Positions 36,155 through 47,062 are shown, counted from the stretch's first letter. The stretch is 64,000 bases of DNA from Saussurea involucrata (GCA_033807775.1 CM066314.1:152881429-152945428), one strand, 5' to 3'. Numbers and translations are program-made. The notes: generated from the letters alone by a model not told the origin.

Positions 36155-36350
36155 GTTTGATTCATGCGATGAAATAACATACAGTGTTTCGTTTCATGGG
36201 ATGAAATAACATATAGTGCTTGGTTTCATATGGTGAAATAACATATAGTGTTTGGTTTCATGTGGTGAAATAACATATAGTGTTTGGTTTCATTTGGTGA
36301 AATAACATATATTGTTTGGTTTCATGTGGTGAAATAACATATATATGAAA
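36155..36350 (+). repeat. 32-bp tandem repeat with a hairpin core
   Basis: About six units of TTTCATGTGGTGAAATAACA plus TATAGTGTTTGG. Each unit holds ATTTCA..TGAAAT complementary arms, so each can form a short hairpin. Decayed units continue to about 36420. Confidence 0.85.
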
Positions 36351-36460
36351 TATCATATTTATGAAAATTTTGTTTTTATTTCATATGGTGAAATAGTATA
36401 TGTTTCATATAGTGAATCTCAGTTACCAAGATGACGATTATGCCCTTTTCATGTGGTGAA

Positions 36461-38716
36461 TGTAATGGCTAGGGTAAGTTCGTTAGCTATTATTTTCGTT
36501 TTGTTTTATTTATTTAATTTTCGTTTATTAGTCTAGGGTAAGTTGGAGTTGGTTCGTATGTTTAGGGATGTTATTGTCATTTTAGTATAATCTGTGTCCT
36601 TGGGTTGCAATTTCGGTTAATATATATAGGTCAGACTGTCCTTAATTTTATTCATAAGTTGGTTTCCAGAATCCTTAAGGTGTGTGTGTGCATAGGCGAA
36701 AGAGCAGAACGCTACGAGTTTTAGAACGATTAGGAGTCAAAGGAATTCCAATTTGGAGTCTTCTTAAGGTAATCTCTTTTCAATTTATGTTAGTATCAAG
36801 TTGTAGGTGATTTCTATCGACTTAGAATATTCGATTTGTTATTTTGATTTAGTCTCTATTGATTTTGGGAGCGAGAGAGTCGTCCGGATTTTTCTAATTT
36901 CCGGATGCATATCGACCCAGATTCTTTGTGTTTTCGAATGAAATGTATCCGGATTCCATCAGTTTCCGGATTTGTTTCCAGGTGGTTGTGTCCGGATCGG
37001 TTTCCGATAAGAAAATATTATTCGGATTCAATATAGTCCGGATGTAGTTTACCGGATTCTTTATGTTTTCCGGATTGGATTACCGGATGGAAGGTATCCG
37101 GATTCAGTGTTTTTCCGAATGGATTTCCGAGTGAGTTAGCCGGATTCTTTGTAGTTTCCAGATGAGATGTGTCCGGATTATATACCCGGATACTTTGTAT
37201 TTCCCGGATGGTAATTTAACCACATCCGGATTCTCTATCCGGAAAACCACACCCGGATCACATATCCGAGAGCTTTCTGACTTCTCAAAGTTTTGAAATA
37301 TTTCTCGGGGCGCTGCCCTCAGACCCCGCAAGGGCTAAGTCGCCGAAGAGGGACATTTGTGAGTGTTTTCTGGGTAATGGTATGATAGGCTTATTTAGGA
37401 TTCTCAACCTGTCGAGTAGTTTTATGTGGTAAATGGTTATATGTATTTTGTGTAATTCAGATTGGTGAAGTTTGTGGGAAAAGTAAGGTTCTGGCAAGTT
37501 TTCAAAAGAAGGTGATAATTGTGTTATTTCTTCAGGTGGGTTTTACTTTAATCATTTTCAAACTGGAATACATATATATATATATATATATGTGGAATAA
37601 ATATGTGGAATAAATATGTGGTAGATAGTGTGATGATGTGCTTATGATTGAATATGATATATTGAGATATATCTTATATTTATATGAGCATTACACTACA
37701 GGATTGCACTTGGTTGAGTAATCTTCATGAGTTTTATCTAAGACTGTTGGGCATTTCCATTCTTTGTGTGTTTTTGGATTGAAACTCTTTGAAGTTAGGG
37801 TATTGATTGGGCATTTTGGGTTTTTCCATTGGAATTTTTGAGAAAAAAAACACCATTGATGATGATTTATTCAAGGGTTTTCCATTTCTAAGTATTGGTA
37901 GCTAAAATCTTCATCAATGGATGGATCCTACTTGATTAGATGATATTTTTATGTGTAGTTATTGATTAAAATGGTGTAGAGCATTGATTCCCTCGATTTT
38001 GAGGCTTAAAATCGATTTGGGTAGAATTGCACAAGAGGGTTTTTGGGGAGTTTTGCTAAGATTTTCGTGCAGGGCATGTGGGTTGAACAAAGACTTGCAA
38101 AAGTTACTACTCGGCTTGATGTCGCGAGCCAAGCCGCGCAAGTCACTGTTTGGTGATTCTTTGGTTTTGGTTCAAGGGTTGGTGTGGGGCGGTGCTTAGT
38201 CTAGCGTTTAGGGGAGTTGATAGTCAACTTCATTGAGTCTGTTTGAGGCATTAATACCTATTTGATCACCTCAATTCATCTGTTCAGCTTAGAAATCCAT
38301 AGCTCAAGGTGTGTGTTTAGGCTTGGACCTGGCTTAGAAATTCATGGCTCTTAAACTCTTTTTTAACTCATAGTGAACGGTATTTTGGTGATGTGACGTT
38401 GTTACTTGAGGGAACTCACTAGACCTCCGGTCTAACCCTCGTTTTTTTATAAAACTGAAAACCTTTTCAGGTAAGCATTCTATTGAGAGCTATAGCAAGG
38501 GTAAAGGCAAGATGTAAGCCGGAGCCTAGAGGATAGAGTTGTGATGAGTACTTCGTTGTTTAGACTTTCCAGATCTAATTACCTTATAATTCTCAGTTGT
38601 GGAGGTGTTTACCCGCAGTAAACTTTTGGGATGTAATCAAATATCTGACTTGTGATTTTGGGGGGTGTTTTGGCGTTATTTTGTATCATGTTCTATTTAG
38701 GTTATGGGTTGTTACA
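36461..38716 (+). mobile_element. Partial large LTR of the TGTAACACC-type superfamily
   Basis: The 3' end is clear: GGTCTAACCCTCG ... TTTTCAGGTAAGC ... GGTTGTTACA at 38716, shared with 63752 and, reversed, with 29772. A TCCGGAT cluster lies at 36881-37270 and a TATA-like site near 36625. The left end is uncertain: TGTAATGGCT at 36461 is a candidate, but the flanks (GTGAA, CCGGC) do not match, so it may be truncated. Confidence 0.5.
36881..37270. repeat. TCCGGAT cluster in the partial LTR
   Basis: Around fifteen copies of CCGGAT with TTCCGGA variants in 390 bp, downstream of the TATA-like site. Same word and comparable place as in the solo LTRs at 23438 and 25674. Confidence 0.85.
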
Positions 38717-39428
38717 CCGGCCATGTATATATTCTTTTTATCATAAACAAAAAAATGCAATATTCACATAATATATGTGGATGTACCCTTATATTGTTTG
38801 AAGGCGTGTAAAAGTTACTGCACGCTTTCACAAGTACTATTGAAGGTACACATTTAGGTCATATATCTTTCACGACATTAACACACACAATATATAAGGG
38901 TACCTATTTCACTTTGCACACTTTTCATACAAAAATCTTTTTCTCACGTGATCTTAAGGTGGCGTTTGATTCGTTGGAATATGGCAGAATAGATCTATAC
39001 CATTGACCAACTTTCATTCTGTATTTGGTTCACTCTTTGAGTTTTAGTATGGAATTCCAATTCGACACATAATAAATTTGAATTCCTTGAGTTTTAGTAG
39101 TTAGTATGAAATTCCAATTAATTCCTTTTCATCCTAAAAAAACTAGTCTTTTTTTATATTTACTCTATTCCTTACCATCTTACTATACCATGACGGTCGT
39201 CACCAACACTATCACCATCGTGGCCACCATCGTTGTCAGTTTGTCACCACCGTCGTCGCCACCGGTACCACCACCACCATTATTGTCTATGCTACCACCG
39301 ACAAAGCCACTGTCACTATCATCATTGATTCATTTTTACCACTATCGCCTCCACCACCATTGTCACTATTGTCGCCTTTACCGCCACCACAACAACTATC
39401 ATCACCGCCACCTCCACCATTGTTGTCA
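38717..39428. other. Spacer with CAC/CCA-type triplet repeats
   Basis: No gene recognised. 39190-39428 is made of imperfect CAC/CAT/CCA triplets that keep a long frame open. The same low-complexity sequence continues right of TE3 (54523-54560), showing one locus split by the insertion. Confidence 0.6.
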
Positions 39429-39433
39429 TCCCC

Positions 39434-40287
39434 TGTTAGCTTCAATCTTCCTAAACATAGAAGTATTTAGAAGTAGTAAAAAAATAGGCTAAGTATAGAA
39501 AAGCCTCTTACAGAGGCTCTGCCACTTCTTCCAGAAGATCAAGTCCAGAAAGCCACAAAAGCTACAGAGGTAATCACAGAACCTCTGTAGTGCGCAAGAA
39601 GAAGATCAACTCGGAAACAAGTGGACTGCTCCACAGAAGGTCAGACCATAGAACCTCTTTAATGCCTTACAGAGCCTCTGTGGTCTGCTATGAAGACTTG
39701 GAAGATATTACTGGATACGTTCATCAACTTGCATGGAAAAGTACTGTCAAAACACGTGTCAAGCTCTGAGTGGACTCAATAGGGCATGGTACAAAATAGA
39801 CGTCTGCGCCATTTAATGCATTTACCAATAGTACATCTGCTCCATTAAATGCGCATGGCTCAAACAACTGCTCACACCATCCAGTCCACTGTTCACACCA
39901 TTCAGTTCACTATTCATGTCGTAAAAGGAACAGTGACCTACTTCATAGTCTTCTAAGTGTAGTATAAAAGGAAGTCTCATGTTGAGATCCCCAAAAAAAG
40001 GAAAATATACACAAGGAATCACTAATACTCTCAAACTTTATTGTCAAATATCTGAGTGTTATATTCTCACACACACCAACAGTTCTTAATCTGTTATTCG
40101 TGTTCTTATTATATATTGAATAACAGTAACTGTTCAAGAAATCCTTTTTATTCCTTACTGTTTTCTTTATATATGTGCGTTCTAACATCTATCAAACATA
40201 TCTGTTAGTTTAAATACGCTTCCGCATTAAACTCTAAATTCAACTAATAGACTGTTAATCTTGATTAAGTGTATCTGGGTTCCAACA
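39434..40287 (+). mobile_element. TE3 5' LTR
   Basis: TGTTAGCTTC ... GGTTCCAACA. TATA box TATAAAAG at 39963-39970. U3 has short inverted repeats made of the element's word: CAGAGGCTCTG (39511), ACAGAACCTCTGT (near 39577) and ACAGAGCCTCTGT (39669-39681). Confidence 0.95.
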
Positions 40288-40289
40288 AT

Positions 40290-40301
40290 TGGTATCAGAG
40301 C
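40290..40301 (+). other. TE3 primer binding site (initiator Met tRNA)
   Basis: TGGTATCAGAGC, two bases after the LTR, as in TE1 and TE2. Confidence 0.95.
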
Positions 40302-40445
40302 CTCTCTTGATTTTCAATATCAAGTGATCCACTTATCAAGATTCGTGATAGATATTATTGTGTCTGGAAACTGCTTAAACTCAGAAAATCTTCAAGTTCA
40401 TCGAAGTAACTCTTTAGTCATACCTTCTTTCTAAAATCTTCAAAA

Positions 40446-43400
40446 ATGACAAATACAAATAATTTCTTTACTACTGGTTCTCTCACTAAACCTCCTAGTC
40501 TCCTTCGAGATGAGTATCCTCAGTGGAAAATAAGAATGGTCCATTTTTTTGAGGGCACTGAAAAAAATCTAGTACAATATCTGTACTATCCTCCTCCTAT
40601 TCCCATGACAGTAGTACCTCGTATACCTGCTACTGCTGAATCTGCCGAAATCCCCGAACATCAAAAACCAAAGCCAAAAGGGGAGTGGTCAACCGAAGAT
40701 AAAGCAGAAGATGAAGTTGCTCAGAAAACCAAGAGGACATTGATTATGGCAATACCCAACGAACTCTTTCAATCCTTGGATTCATGTGAAACAGCGCATG
40801 ATCTGTGGAAAGAACTGGAAAGACAGTTGGAAGGAGGTGCTAAAACACAAAAAAACCGAAGAGCACAGTACATCAATGAATATCATGCATTCAGAGCCTC
40901 TTCAACAGAATCTCTGCAAACAACATACGACAGATTCAACTCTCTAATCAACAAGTGCAGAAAATCAGGCATTGACAGAACTTCTGAAGAAAACAATGTC
41001 ATGTTTTTAAAAAGTCTAAATGAAGAATGGCTCCAGCTGTCTATGTCCCTACAGACAAATCAGGATCTAGACACCTGGACTCTCTCTGATCTTTACGGAA
41101 CATTAGCCGCACAAGAACCTCAGATAGCACAGGCTAAAACACTAACCATTGTACCATATGCATTGGTTAGTAAAACTAAAGAAGATGCACAGAGACCAAG
41201 AAATGAAAAAGCCACAGAGGAGAAGAAGAAGGAGAAGAAGAAGATGGTGATAATTGATAGTGAAGAAGAAGAGCAAGCAGAAAAAGAAATAACTCTTGCG
41301 TCACTAGCTAAATCTTTAGCTCTATTGACAAAAGAGTTCAGAGGAAACAGAAGAGGTTCCGGAAATGAAAGATATGATAGAGAAAACAGAAGAGATGACA
41401 GAAGAGAAGAAGAATCGAGTGGCCGACAGAGGTCAAGCGAAAGACAATACAGAGGAAATGACCGACAGAGGTCAAGCGATAGACATTACAGAGGAAATGA
41501 CCGACAGAAGTCAGATGACTCGGTAAGCCACACGCAGCAAGAATGCTACAAATGCGGCAAACCTGGTCACTATGCAAATGAATGTAGATCAGAGAAAGGC
41601 GGAGACCTACAGAAGTCCAATGATCGAACAGGAAACACTCCTCAAGGATGTTTTAACTGCGGCAAACCAGGCCATTTTGCGAATGAATGCAGAAGCAGAT
41701 CAAATCGCCCACAGAGGGACTCTGCTTTCTACAAAAAGAAAGCCGAGTATTATGCTCAAAAATCCTTAATGGCAAAAGGACATTCTGAGGAGAACACAGA
41801 AGACTTCCAGTCAGACTCTACTTCTGACGATGAACATACCGCCAATGCCCTCTTCTGTGGCATGGCAGAAGTCGACTCCTGCACTAACTCTGAGGTATCT
41901 ACTTCAAATTCAAACTTTTGTATTACCTCTATAGATGATAATACACCTAGAATTAACATTGAACTAATTGAACTGAAAGAGATAAATCAAAGTATTCAGA
42001 AAAGACTCACTTTCAATGAGAGAGAAGTACGGCTTCTCACTCAAGAAAAAGCAAAGATTTTTGAGGAAAAAGAGAGAATAGAAAAGAAATGGAACAAAAC
42101 TCTAGATCCTTTAAAAAAACAAATTTCTGAATTAACCCAGACTTTAAAAGATAAAACAAAAGAACTTTCAGTTTCAAGGAGCGAAACTACTGACATAAGA
42201 GCTCTTAAAGAATACTTTCAAAGAGAAAGAGAGGTATTATGGCAATATTTACTCAGAAGAGAGGTTTTACTTAAAAACTATAAAGATGCACAGAAAGTTT
42301 ATGAAAAAGTAAACTCACAAATAGCGAGACGAGGTATAGGGTATGATGATATCACCCTAGGTATTGAAGGCAAAAGAAACAAACCTATGTCCTCTTTATT
42401 TGTAATTGGAAAAACAAACAAACCAGATTTTCCAAATCTAATCTCTGTAAGCAAAAGGGCGAAAATCTCTGTGGATCCTTATTTGAAGAAACATAAGAAG
42501 ATGATTAACGTGTGGTTTGAAAAAACAGACTCATCATCTTCAACCTCTGTCAATAAAGGTATCAAACCAAAGAAATATCTGAAAACACAAGATCAGATTG
42601 GTATCTTCAAGTTTGGTAAACCGGAGACCCAAACACAGGTTGCTTTTGTCTGTTTGATAAACGTCGAAAAAAATTTATCAGCAGAAGCTCCTGAGTTTAA
42701 ACCCATTTTTTCAGAAGAAAACTTTAAAAATTTAATCGAAAAAGAAATTTTGGAAATATGGAAATCAAGCGTTTTAGAAAAATTCTGTACATCTTCTATA
42801 GATAAAACTCTCGCAGAAGAAATCTTATTAGAAACCTCTGCAATCTATGAAAACTATTCTACAGAGGAAGAAAGCTTGTATGATGCATGTTTGGAAAATT
42901 CAACCTCTATTGAAAGAATTGACTCAACCTCTGTAAACGAGGACGACTCATCTTCTGACGATTCAGGGACAGATGTTACATCTGGGATAACTCTCTATGA
43001 CACAGAGGAAGTTAAATACTCCTCTGAAGTTGCTCACAGAACTATTTCTCCAAAAGAGAATCTCACAGAGATTCCAATCTGCCAAGATTTTCTAAATTTG
43101 AATCTACATATCAAAACCTCTGCTGAGCTTCAAATGTTACAAAAGACCTCTATTAATCCTATAAGTTCTATATTTTCAAAACCCAAGGTTAATAAATCTT
43201 TTTCTTCTGTGACAGTGATAAATGAAGTTCACCACAGAAGCAACCCACAGAAGGCAGGTCCTAAACAGAGCTTTTGCAAACAACATTCGAGTATTCATAG
43301 ATCTTCTAGTAATAGGAAATCTAATGTAAAGAAAGAATGTAATGCCTCTGTGGCTGAGTTCAAAAAGTTCAATGAAAAGTTCAAGCAAATTACATCTCAT

Positions 43401-43619
43401 ATTCAATACTGTCGTTGTTTTGATCTTATGTCTAAACTTAATAATCATTTTTCAAATCAAGACTGTCTACTCTCTACGCCAATTCAAAAGTCAAATCCCA
43501 CAAAGAAACAATCTGATTTTTTTGCAGAAAACAAAATGTATTTCAAGAATGCCAAAGCAAACTTGAAAAACTCTAACAATATTGGACCCATATGGATATG
43601 GGTACCTAAATCTCTGTGA
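40446..43619 (+). CDS. TE3 Gag (nucleocapsid/capsid protein)
   Basis: One open frame of 1,057 codons from the first ATG after the leader. The N-terminal third is a UBN2-type copia capsid domain (about residues 15-240, with WKIRMVHFFEG, AHDLWKELERQ and YDRFNSLINKC). A basic Arg-rich RRDDRREEE-type segment precedes two CCHC zinc knuckles, CYKCGKPGHYANEC (from residue 367) and CFNCGKPGHFANEC (from residue 402), which bind RNA. Residues about 500-600 are Lys/Glu-rich and coiled-coil-like. The second half is long and Ser/Thr-rich, making this Gag longer than most copia Gags. It ends WVPKSL then TGA. Pol follows in another frame across the 29-nt junction segment. Confidence 0.9.
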   Translation: MTNTNNFFTTGSLTKPPSLLRDEYPQWKIRMVHFFEGTEKNLVQYLYYPPPIPMTVVPRIPATAESAEIPEHQKPKPKGEWSTEDKAEDEVAQKTKRTLIMAIPNELFQSLDSCETAHDLWKELERQLEGGAKTQKNRRAQYINEYHAFRASSTESLQTTYDRFNSLINKCRKSGIDRTSEENNVMFLKSLNEEWLQLSMSLQTNQDLDTWTLSDLYGTLAAQEPQIAQAKTLTIVPYALVSKTKEDAQRPRNEKATEEKKKEKKKMVIIDSEEEEQAEKEITLASLAKSLALLTKEFRGNRRGSGNERYDRENRRDDRREEESSGRQRSSERQYRGNDRQRSSDRHYRGNDRQKSDDSVSHTQQECYKCGKPGHYANECRSEKGGDLQKSNDRTGNTPQGCFNCGKPGHFANECRSRSNRPQRDSAFYKKKAEYYAQKSLMAKGHSEENTEDFQSDSTSDDEHTANALFCGMAEVDSCTNSEVSTSNSNFCITSIDDNTPRINIELIELKEINQSIQKRLTFNEREVRLLTQEKAKIFEEKERIEKKWNKTLDPLKKQISELTQTLKDKTKELSVSRSETTDIRALKEYFQREREVLWQYLLRREVLLKNYKDAQKVYEKVNSQIARRGIGYDDITLGIEGKRNKPMSSLFVIGKTNKPDFPNLISVSKRAKISVDPYLKKHKKMINVWFEKTDSSSSTSVNKGIKPKKYLKTQDQIGIFKFGKPETQTQVAFVCLINVEKNLSAEAPEFKPIFSEENFKNLIEKEILEIWKSSVLEKFCTSSIDKTLAEEILLETSAIYENYSTEEESLYDACLENSTSIERIDSTSVNEDDSSSDDSGTDVTSGITLYDTEEVKYSSEVAHRTISPKENLTEIPICQDFLNLNLHIKTSAELQMLQKTSINPISSIFSKPKVNKSFSSVTVINEVHHRSNPQKAGPKQSFCKQHSSIHRSSSNRKSNVKKECNASVAEFKKFNEKFKQITSHIQYCRCFDLMSKLNNHFSNQDCLLSTPIQKSNPTKKQSDFFAENKMYFKNAKANLKNSNNIGPIWIWVPKSL

Positions 43620-43630
43620 TTGTCCTGCAG
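43602..43630 (+). other. 29-nt GT...AG segment at the TE3 gag-pol junction
   Basis: GTACCTAAATCTC ... TTGTCCTGCAG. It starts right after the gag TGG (43599-43601). Removal joins gag to the pol AAG codon at 43631 in one frame. The overlap in which a ribosome could change frame is only 43610-43619, and no classical slippery heptamer is present. Confidence 0.55.
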
Positions 43631-46600
43631 AAGAAGTATGTGCCAATCTGGTATCTAGACTCCGGATGCTCAAGGCACATGACTGGTGACAGAAGTGCAC
43701 TATCCACGTACAAAGAAACACAAGATGGTGGATTTGTGACTTTTGGAGACAACAAGAAAGGACACATAAAAGGCTATGGAGTCATAAGGAAAGAAGACGT
43801 TTCAGTATACAAAGTTGCATATGTGGATGGCCTTAAGCACAACCTACTCAGTGTAAGTCAACTTTGTGATACAGGATTCAATGTGTTGTTCAAAAGAACC
43901 TTCTGCTCTCTACAAAGTGAAGAAACAAGTATGGAACTTCTGCGAGCTGAAAGAATAGGCGATCTATATATAATGAATTTCAACTCAAAGAACAAAGACA
44001 AAGTTTGCCTTGTTGCCTGCAAAAGTGAAGAAGCCTGGTTATGGCACAACAAGTTCTGTCACTTGAATTTTCACACATTGGAAAAACTGGTCAAACTTGA
44101 TCTAGTTAAAGGTTTGCCAAATGTTAAATTCAATAAGGATCATTTATGTTCTGCCTGTGAAATGGGAAAACTCAGAAGAGCTTCCCACAAAGGCAAAACA
44201 GATGTATCTTGCACCAGGCCTCTGTACATGCTTCATGTCGACCTCTGCGGTCCCATTGCAATACAGAGCCTAGGTGGCAAGAAATACATACTTGTCCTAA
44301 TTGATGAGTATTCACGTTTCACATGGGTTGAATTCGTAAGAAAGAAATCAGATGTTCCAAATGTATTGATAAATCTAATGAAAAGAATCCAAGTTCTTTA
44401 TGATTGCAGAATACAGAAGTTAAGAAGTGACAATGGCACAGAATTTAAAAACTCTATCATTGAAGCCTATCTTTCACAAGAAGGAATATCACAGAACTTC
44501 TCTGCAGCTCGCACTCCACAACATAACGGTGTTGTCGAAAGAAAGAATCGAACACTTGTGGAAGCCGCAAGAACTATGATGTCAGCATGCGGATTATCAA
44601 TGAACTTTTGGGCAGAAGCAATTTCAACTGCGTGTTATACTCAAAATCGATCAACCATTGTGAAAAGACACCTCAAGATGCCTTACGAATTGCTTAACAA
44701 AAGGCGGCCAAATATCAAATTTTTTCATATATTCGGATGCAAATGCTTTGTCTTAAACGACAGAGATTCAAGAGGAAAGTTTGATGTAAAAGCAGATGAA
44801 GGCAAATTCATTGGATACTCTGCCACTTCCAAAGCTTACAGAACATTCCTTACAAAGTCTCACAAGATTGTAGAAAGCATCAATGTTTCTTTTGATGATT
44901 CATTCCAAATGACTTCTGAACAAATCAGTTCAGAACTCGGAATTAAAGGGAAATCCTCTGTCATCTCACAAGCAAAAGAAGACTTGGATCTTCTATTTTT
45001 AGAGATGCTCCACGAAAACATTGATCCTTCTGTTGGAACAATCAGGGTTTCTGAAGAACCATCCTCTGTCGGACAAAATCCTACAGGTTTGTCTCTAACT
45101 GGTCCTAATAATGCTTCATCTTCTTCTGTAAATACTACAGATGCAATTGCCGAAGCAGAAGAAAGTGCAGAAGATGAAACATCAAGGAAAACGACCACAG
45201 AAGCTGCACAAACCACAGAAGAACCAATTACAGAGGAAATCGAGGACCAAGACTATACGTCCTCAGAGGAACAAACTCCACCACCACTCATACCAATCAT
45301 TCCACAAACGGTAGAATCAACTACCAAGGCACGAAGAACAACAGAGGCTACACAAGAAGAAACACAAGAAGTCTCTAAAGAAAGTCTGAATGACATTGAT
45401 GATCATCTTCCACGCACAACTCAATGGACAAAAAGCCATCCTCCAAGCCAAATAATCGGAGAACCTTCTGACGCAGTAAAAACAAGGTCTGCCACTGCTA
45501 ACTTTTGTTTCTTTACAAATTTTATTAGTGTGATAGAACCAAAGAAGATTTCTGAAGCCCTAGATGACCCAAACTGGGTAGACGCCATGCAAGAAGAACT
45601 TTTGCAATTTGAGCGTAACAGAGTATGGACTCTAGTACCTCTGCCAAGAGGAAAACAGGCCATTGTGACTAAATGGGTCTACAGAAACAAGAAGGATGAA
45701 GATGGAGTGGTCATCAGAAACAAAGCAAGATTAGTAGCAAAGGGATATAGACAAGAAGAAGGCATAGACTACGACGAAACTTTTGCCCCTGTCGCACGGC
45801 TCGAAGCAATAAGAATATTCTTAGCCTTCGCAGCCCACAGAGGTTTTAAAGTCTATCAGATGGACGTAAAATCAGCTTTTCTCAACGGTGAAATCCAAGA
45901 AGAGGTCTACGTTAATCAGCCACCAGGATTTGAAAGCTCAAAGTTTCCAAGGCATGTATACTACCTTGAAAAAGCTCTATATGGACTGAAACAGGCTCCA
46001 CGAGCATGGTATGAACGACTTTCTACCTTTCTTCTAGTCAATGGTTACAACAGAGGTACAACAGATACTACCTTATTCTATAAACGCAAAAGTAGTGAGA
46101 TAATGCTTGTACAAATATACGTAGATGACATAATTTTTGGGTCTACTAATTCAGAAGAGTGTAAAAGATTTGAAAAACTCATGCAGAGTGAGTTTGAAAT
46201 GAGTATGATGGGAGAATTAACTTTCTTCCTCGGACTCCAAGTCAAACAATCATCAGAGGGAATTTTTATAAATCAAGCTAAATATGTCTCTGACATTCTT
46301 TCCAAGTATAGCTTCTCTGATGCCTCTGCAATGAAAACTCCAATGGCCACTGGAAACAAGTTATTCTTAGATTCATATGGCATCTCTGTAGAATGCACTC
46401 TCTACAGAGGCATGATTGGATCTCTGTTATACTTAACAGCAAGCAGACCTGACATTATGCATGCCACATGTCTCTGTGCACGCTATCAAGCTAATCCAAA
46501 GAAATCACATTATGATGCCGTAAAGAGAATCTTTAGATACCTAAAAGGGACCAAAAATATTGGTCTCTGGTATCCACAGAACTCTGGTTTTGGTCTTAAA

Positions 46601-47062
46601 GCTTATACAGATTCAGACTATGGAGGATGCATGCTCGACAGAAAGAGTACCTCTGGGAGTTGTCAATTCCTAGGTGGTAAACTAGTCAGTTGGACCTCCA
46701 AGAAGCAGAATTGTGTTTCCACATCCACTGCAGAAGCTGAATACGTTGCTGCCGCTAGATGTTGTTCTCAGGTTCTATGGATGAAGACTCAGCTAAAAGA
46801 CTACGGCCACATTCTGTTCAAAATACCCATCTTCTGCGATTCCAAAAGTGCTATTGCTATCTCTGCCAACCCTGTGCAACACTCAAAAACCAAGCATATC
46901 GATATAAGGTATCACTTCTTGAAACATCATGTTGAATACGGTACAATCGAAATGCATTTTGTGCCCACAGAATATCAACTCGCTGACTTATTCACCAAAG
47001 CACTAGACGAGAAAAGATTCAACTTCTTGGTGGGTAAGTTAGGAATGATTAACATGGTGTGA
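43610..47062 (+). CDS. TE3 Pol (protease, integrase, reverse transcriptase, RNase H)
   Basis: Open from 43610 to the stop at 47060-47062; no ATG near its start, so it must be made as a Gag-Pol fusion. Protease: WYLDSGCSRHMTG with Asp-Ser-Gly at 43658. Integrase: zinc site WLWHNKFCH ... CSACEMG, then catalytic acids in HVDLCGP, RSDNGTEF and NGVVERKNR. A Ser/Thr/Glu-rich linker follows (about 44900-45420). RT: VYQMDVKSAFLNG, YGLKQAPRAWY and catalytic YVDDIIFGS (46118). RNase H: YGGCMLDRKS, STAEAEYVAA and CDSKSAIA. PR-IN-RT-RH order is diagnostic of Ty1/copia. All key residues I can see are kept, so this copy may code for active enzymes. Confidence 0.93.
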   Translation: MSVIVLQKKYVPIWYLDSGCSRHMTGDRSALSTYKETQDGGFVTFGDNKKGHIKGYGVIRKEDVSVYKVAYVDGLKHNLLSVSQLCDTGFNVLFKRTFCSLQSEETSMELLRAERIGDLYIMNFNSKNKDKVCLVACKSEEAWLWHNKFCHLNFHTLEKLVKLDLVKGLPNVKFNKDHLCSACEMGKLRRASHKGKTDVSCTRPLYMLHVDLCGPIAIQSLGGKKYILVLIDEYSRFTWVEFVRKKSDVPNVLINLMKRIQVLYDCRIQKLRSDNGTEFKNSIIEAYLSQEGISQNFSAARTPQHNGVVERKNRTLVEAARTMMSACGLSMNFWAEAISTACYTQNRSTIVKRHLKMPYELLNKRRPNIKFFHIFGCKCFVLNDRDSRGKFDVKADEGKFIGYSATSKAYRTFLTKSHKIVESINVSFDDSFQMTSEQISSELGIKGKSSVISQAKEDLDLLFLEMLHENIDPSVGTIRVSEEPSSVGQNPTGLSLTGPNNASSSSVNTTDAIAEAEESAEDETSRKTTTEAAQTTEEPITEEIEDQDYTSSEEQTPPPLIPIIPQTVESTTKARRTTEATQEETQEVSKESLNDIDDHLPRTTQWTKSHPPSQIIGEPSDAVKTRSATANFCFFTNFISVIEPKKISEALDDPNWVDAMQEELLQFERNRVWTLVPLPRGKQAIVTKWVYRNKKDEDGVVIRNKARLVAKGYRQEEGIDYDETFAPVARLEAIRIFLAFAAHRGFKVYQMDVKSAFLNGEIQEEVYVNQPPGFESSKFPRHVYYLEKALYGLKQAPRAWYERLSTFLLVNGYNRGTTDTTLFYKRKSSEIMLVQIYVDDIIFGSTNSEECKRFEKLMQSEFEMSMMGELTFFLGLQVKQSSEGIFINQAKYVSDILSKYSFSDASAMKTPMATGNKLFLDSYGISVECTLYRGMIGSLLYLTASRPDIMHATCLCARYQANPKKSHYDAVKRIFRYLKGTKNIGLWYPQNSGFGLKAYTDSDYGGCMLDRKSTSGSCQFLGGKLVSWTSKKQNCVSTSTAEAEYVAAARCCSQVLWMKTQLKDYGHILFKIPIFCDSKSAIAISANPVQHSKTKHIDIRYHFLKHHVEYGTIEMHFVPTEYQLADLFTKALDEKRFNFLVGKLGMINMV

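Noticed and set aside
36461..38716. Complete solo LTR with target duplication
   Set aside because: The right end is clear but no matching left flank or standard TGTAACACC start was found, so only a partial LTR is claimed.
39106..39492. Pro/His-rich protein of 128 codons
   Set aside because: It lies in imperfect CAC/CCA triplets and runs into the TE3 LTR; the low-complexity frame is an artefact.
39822..40034. Short minus-strand frame repeated at 54264-54052
   Set aside because: The repeat is due to the two LTRs of TE3; no independent evidence of coding.
40290..40301. tRNA gene at the primer sites
   Set aside because: Only the 12 bases complementary to the tRNA 3' end are present; no cloverleaf was found anywhere in the window.
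43602..43630. Classical programmed -1 frameshift between TE3 gag and pol
   Set aside because: The overlap is only ten bases with no slippery heptamer, and the frame relation differs in TE1 (+1), so a fixed frameshift mechanism does not fit all elements.
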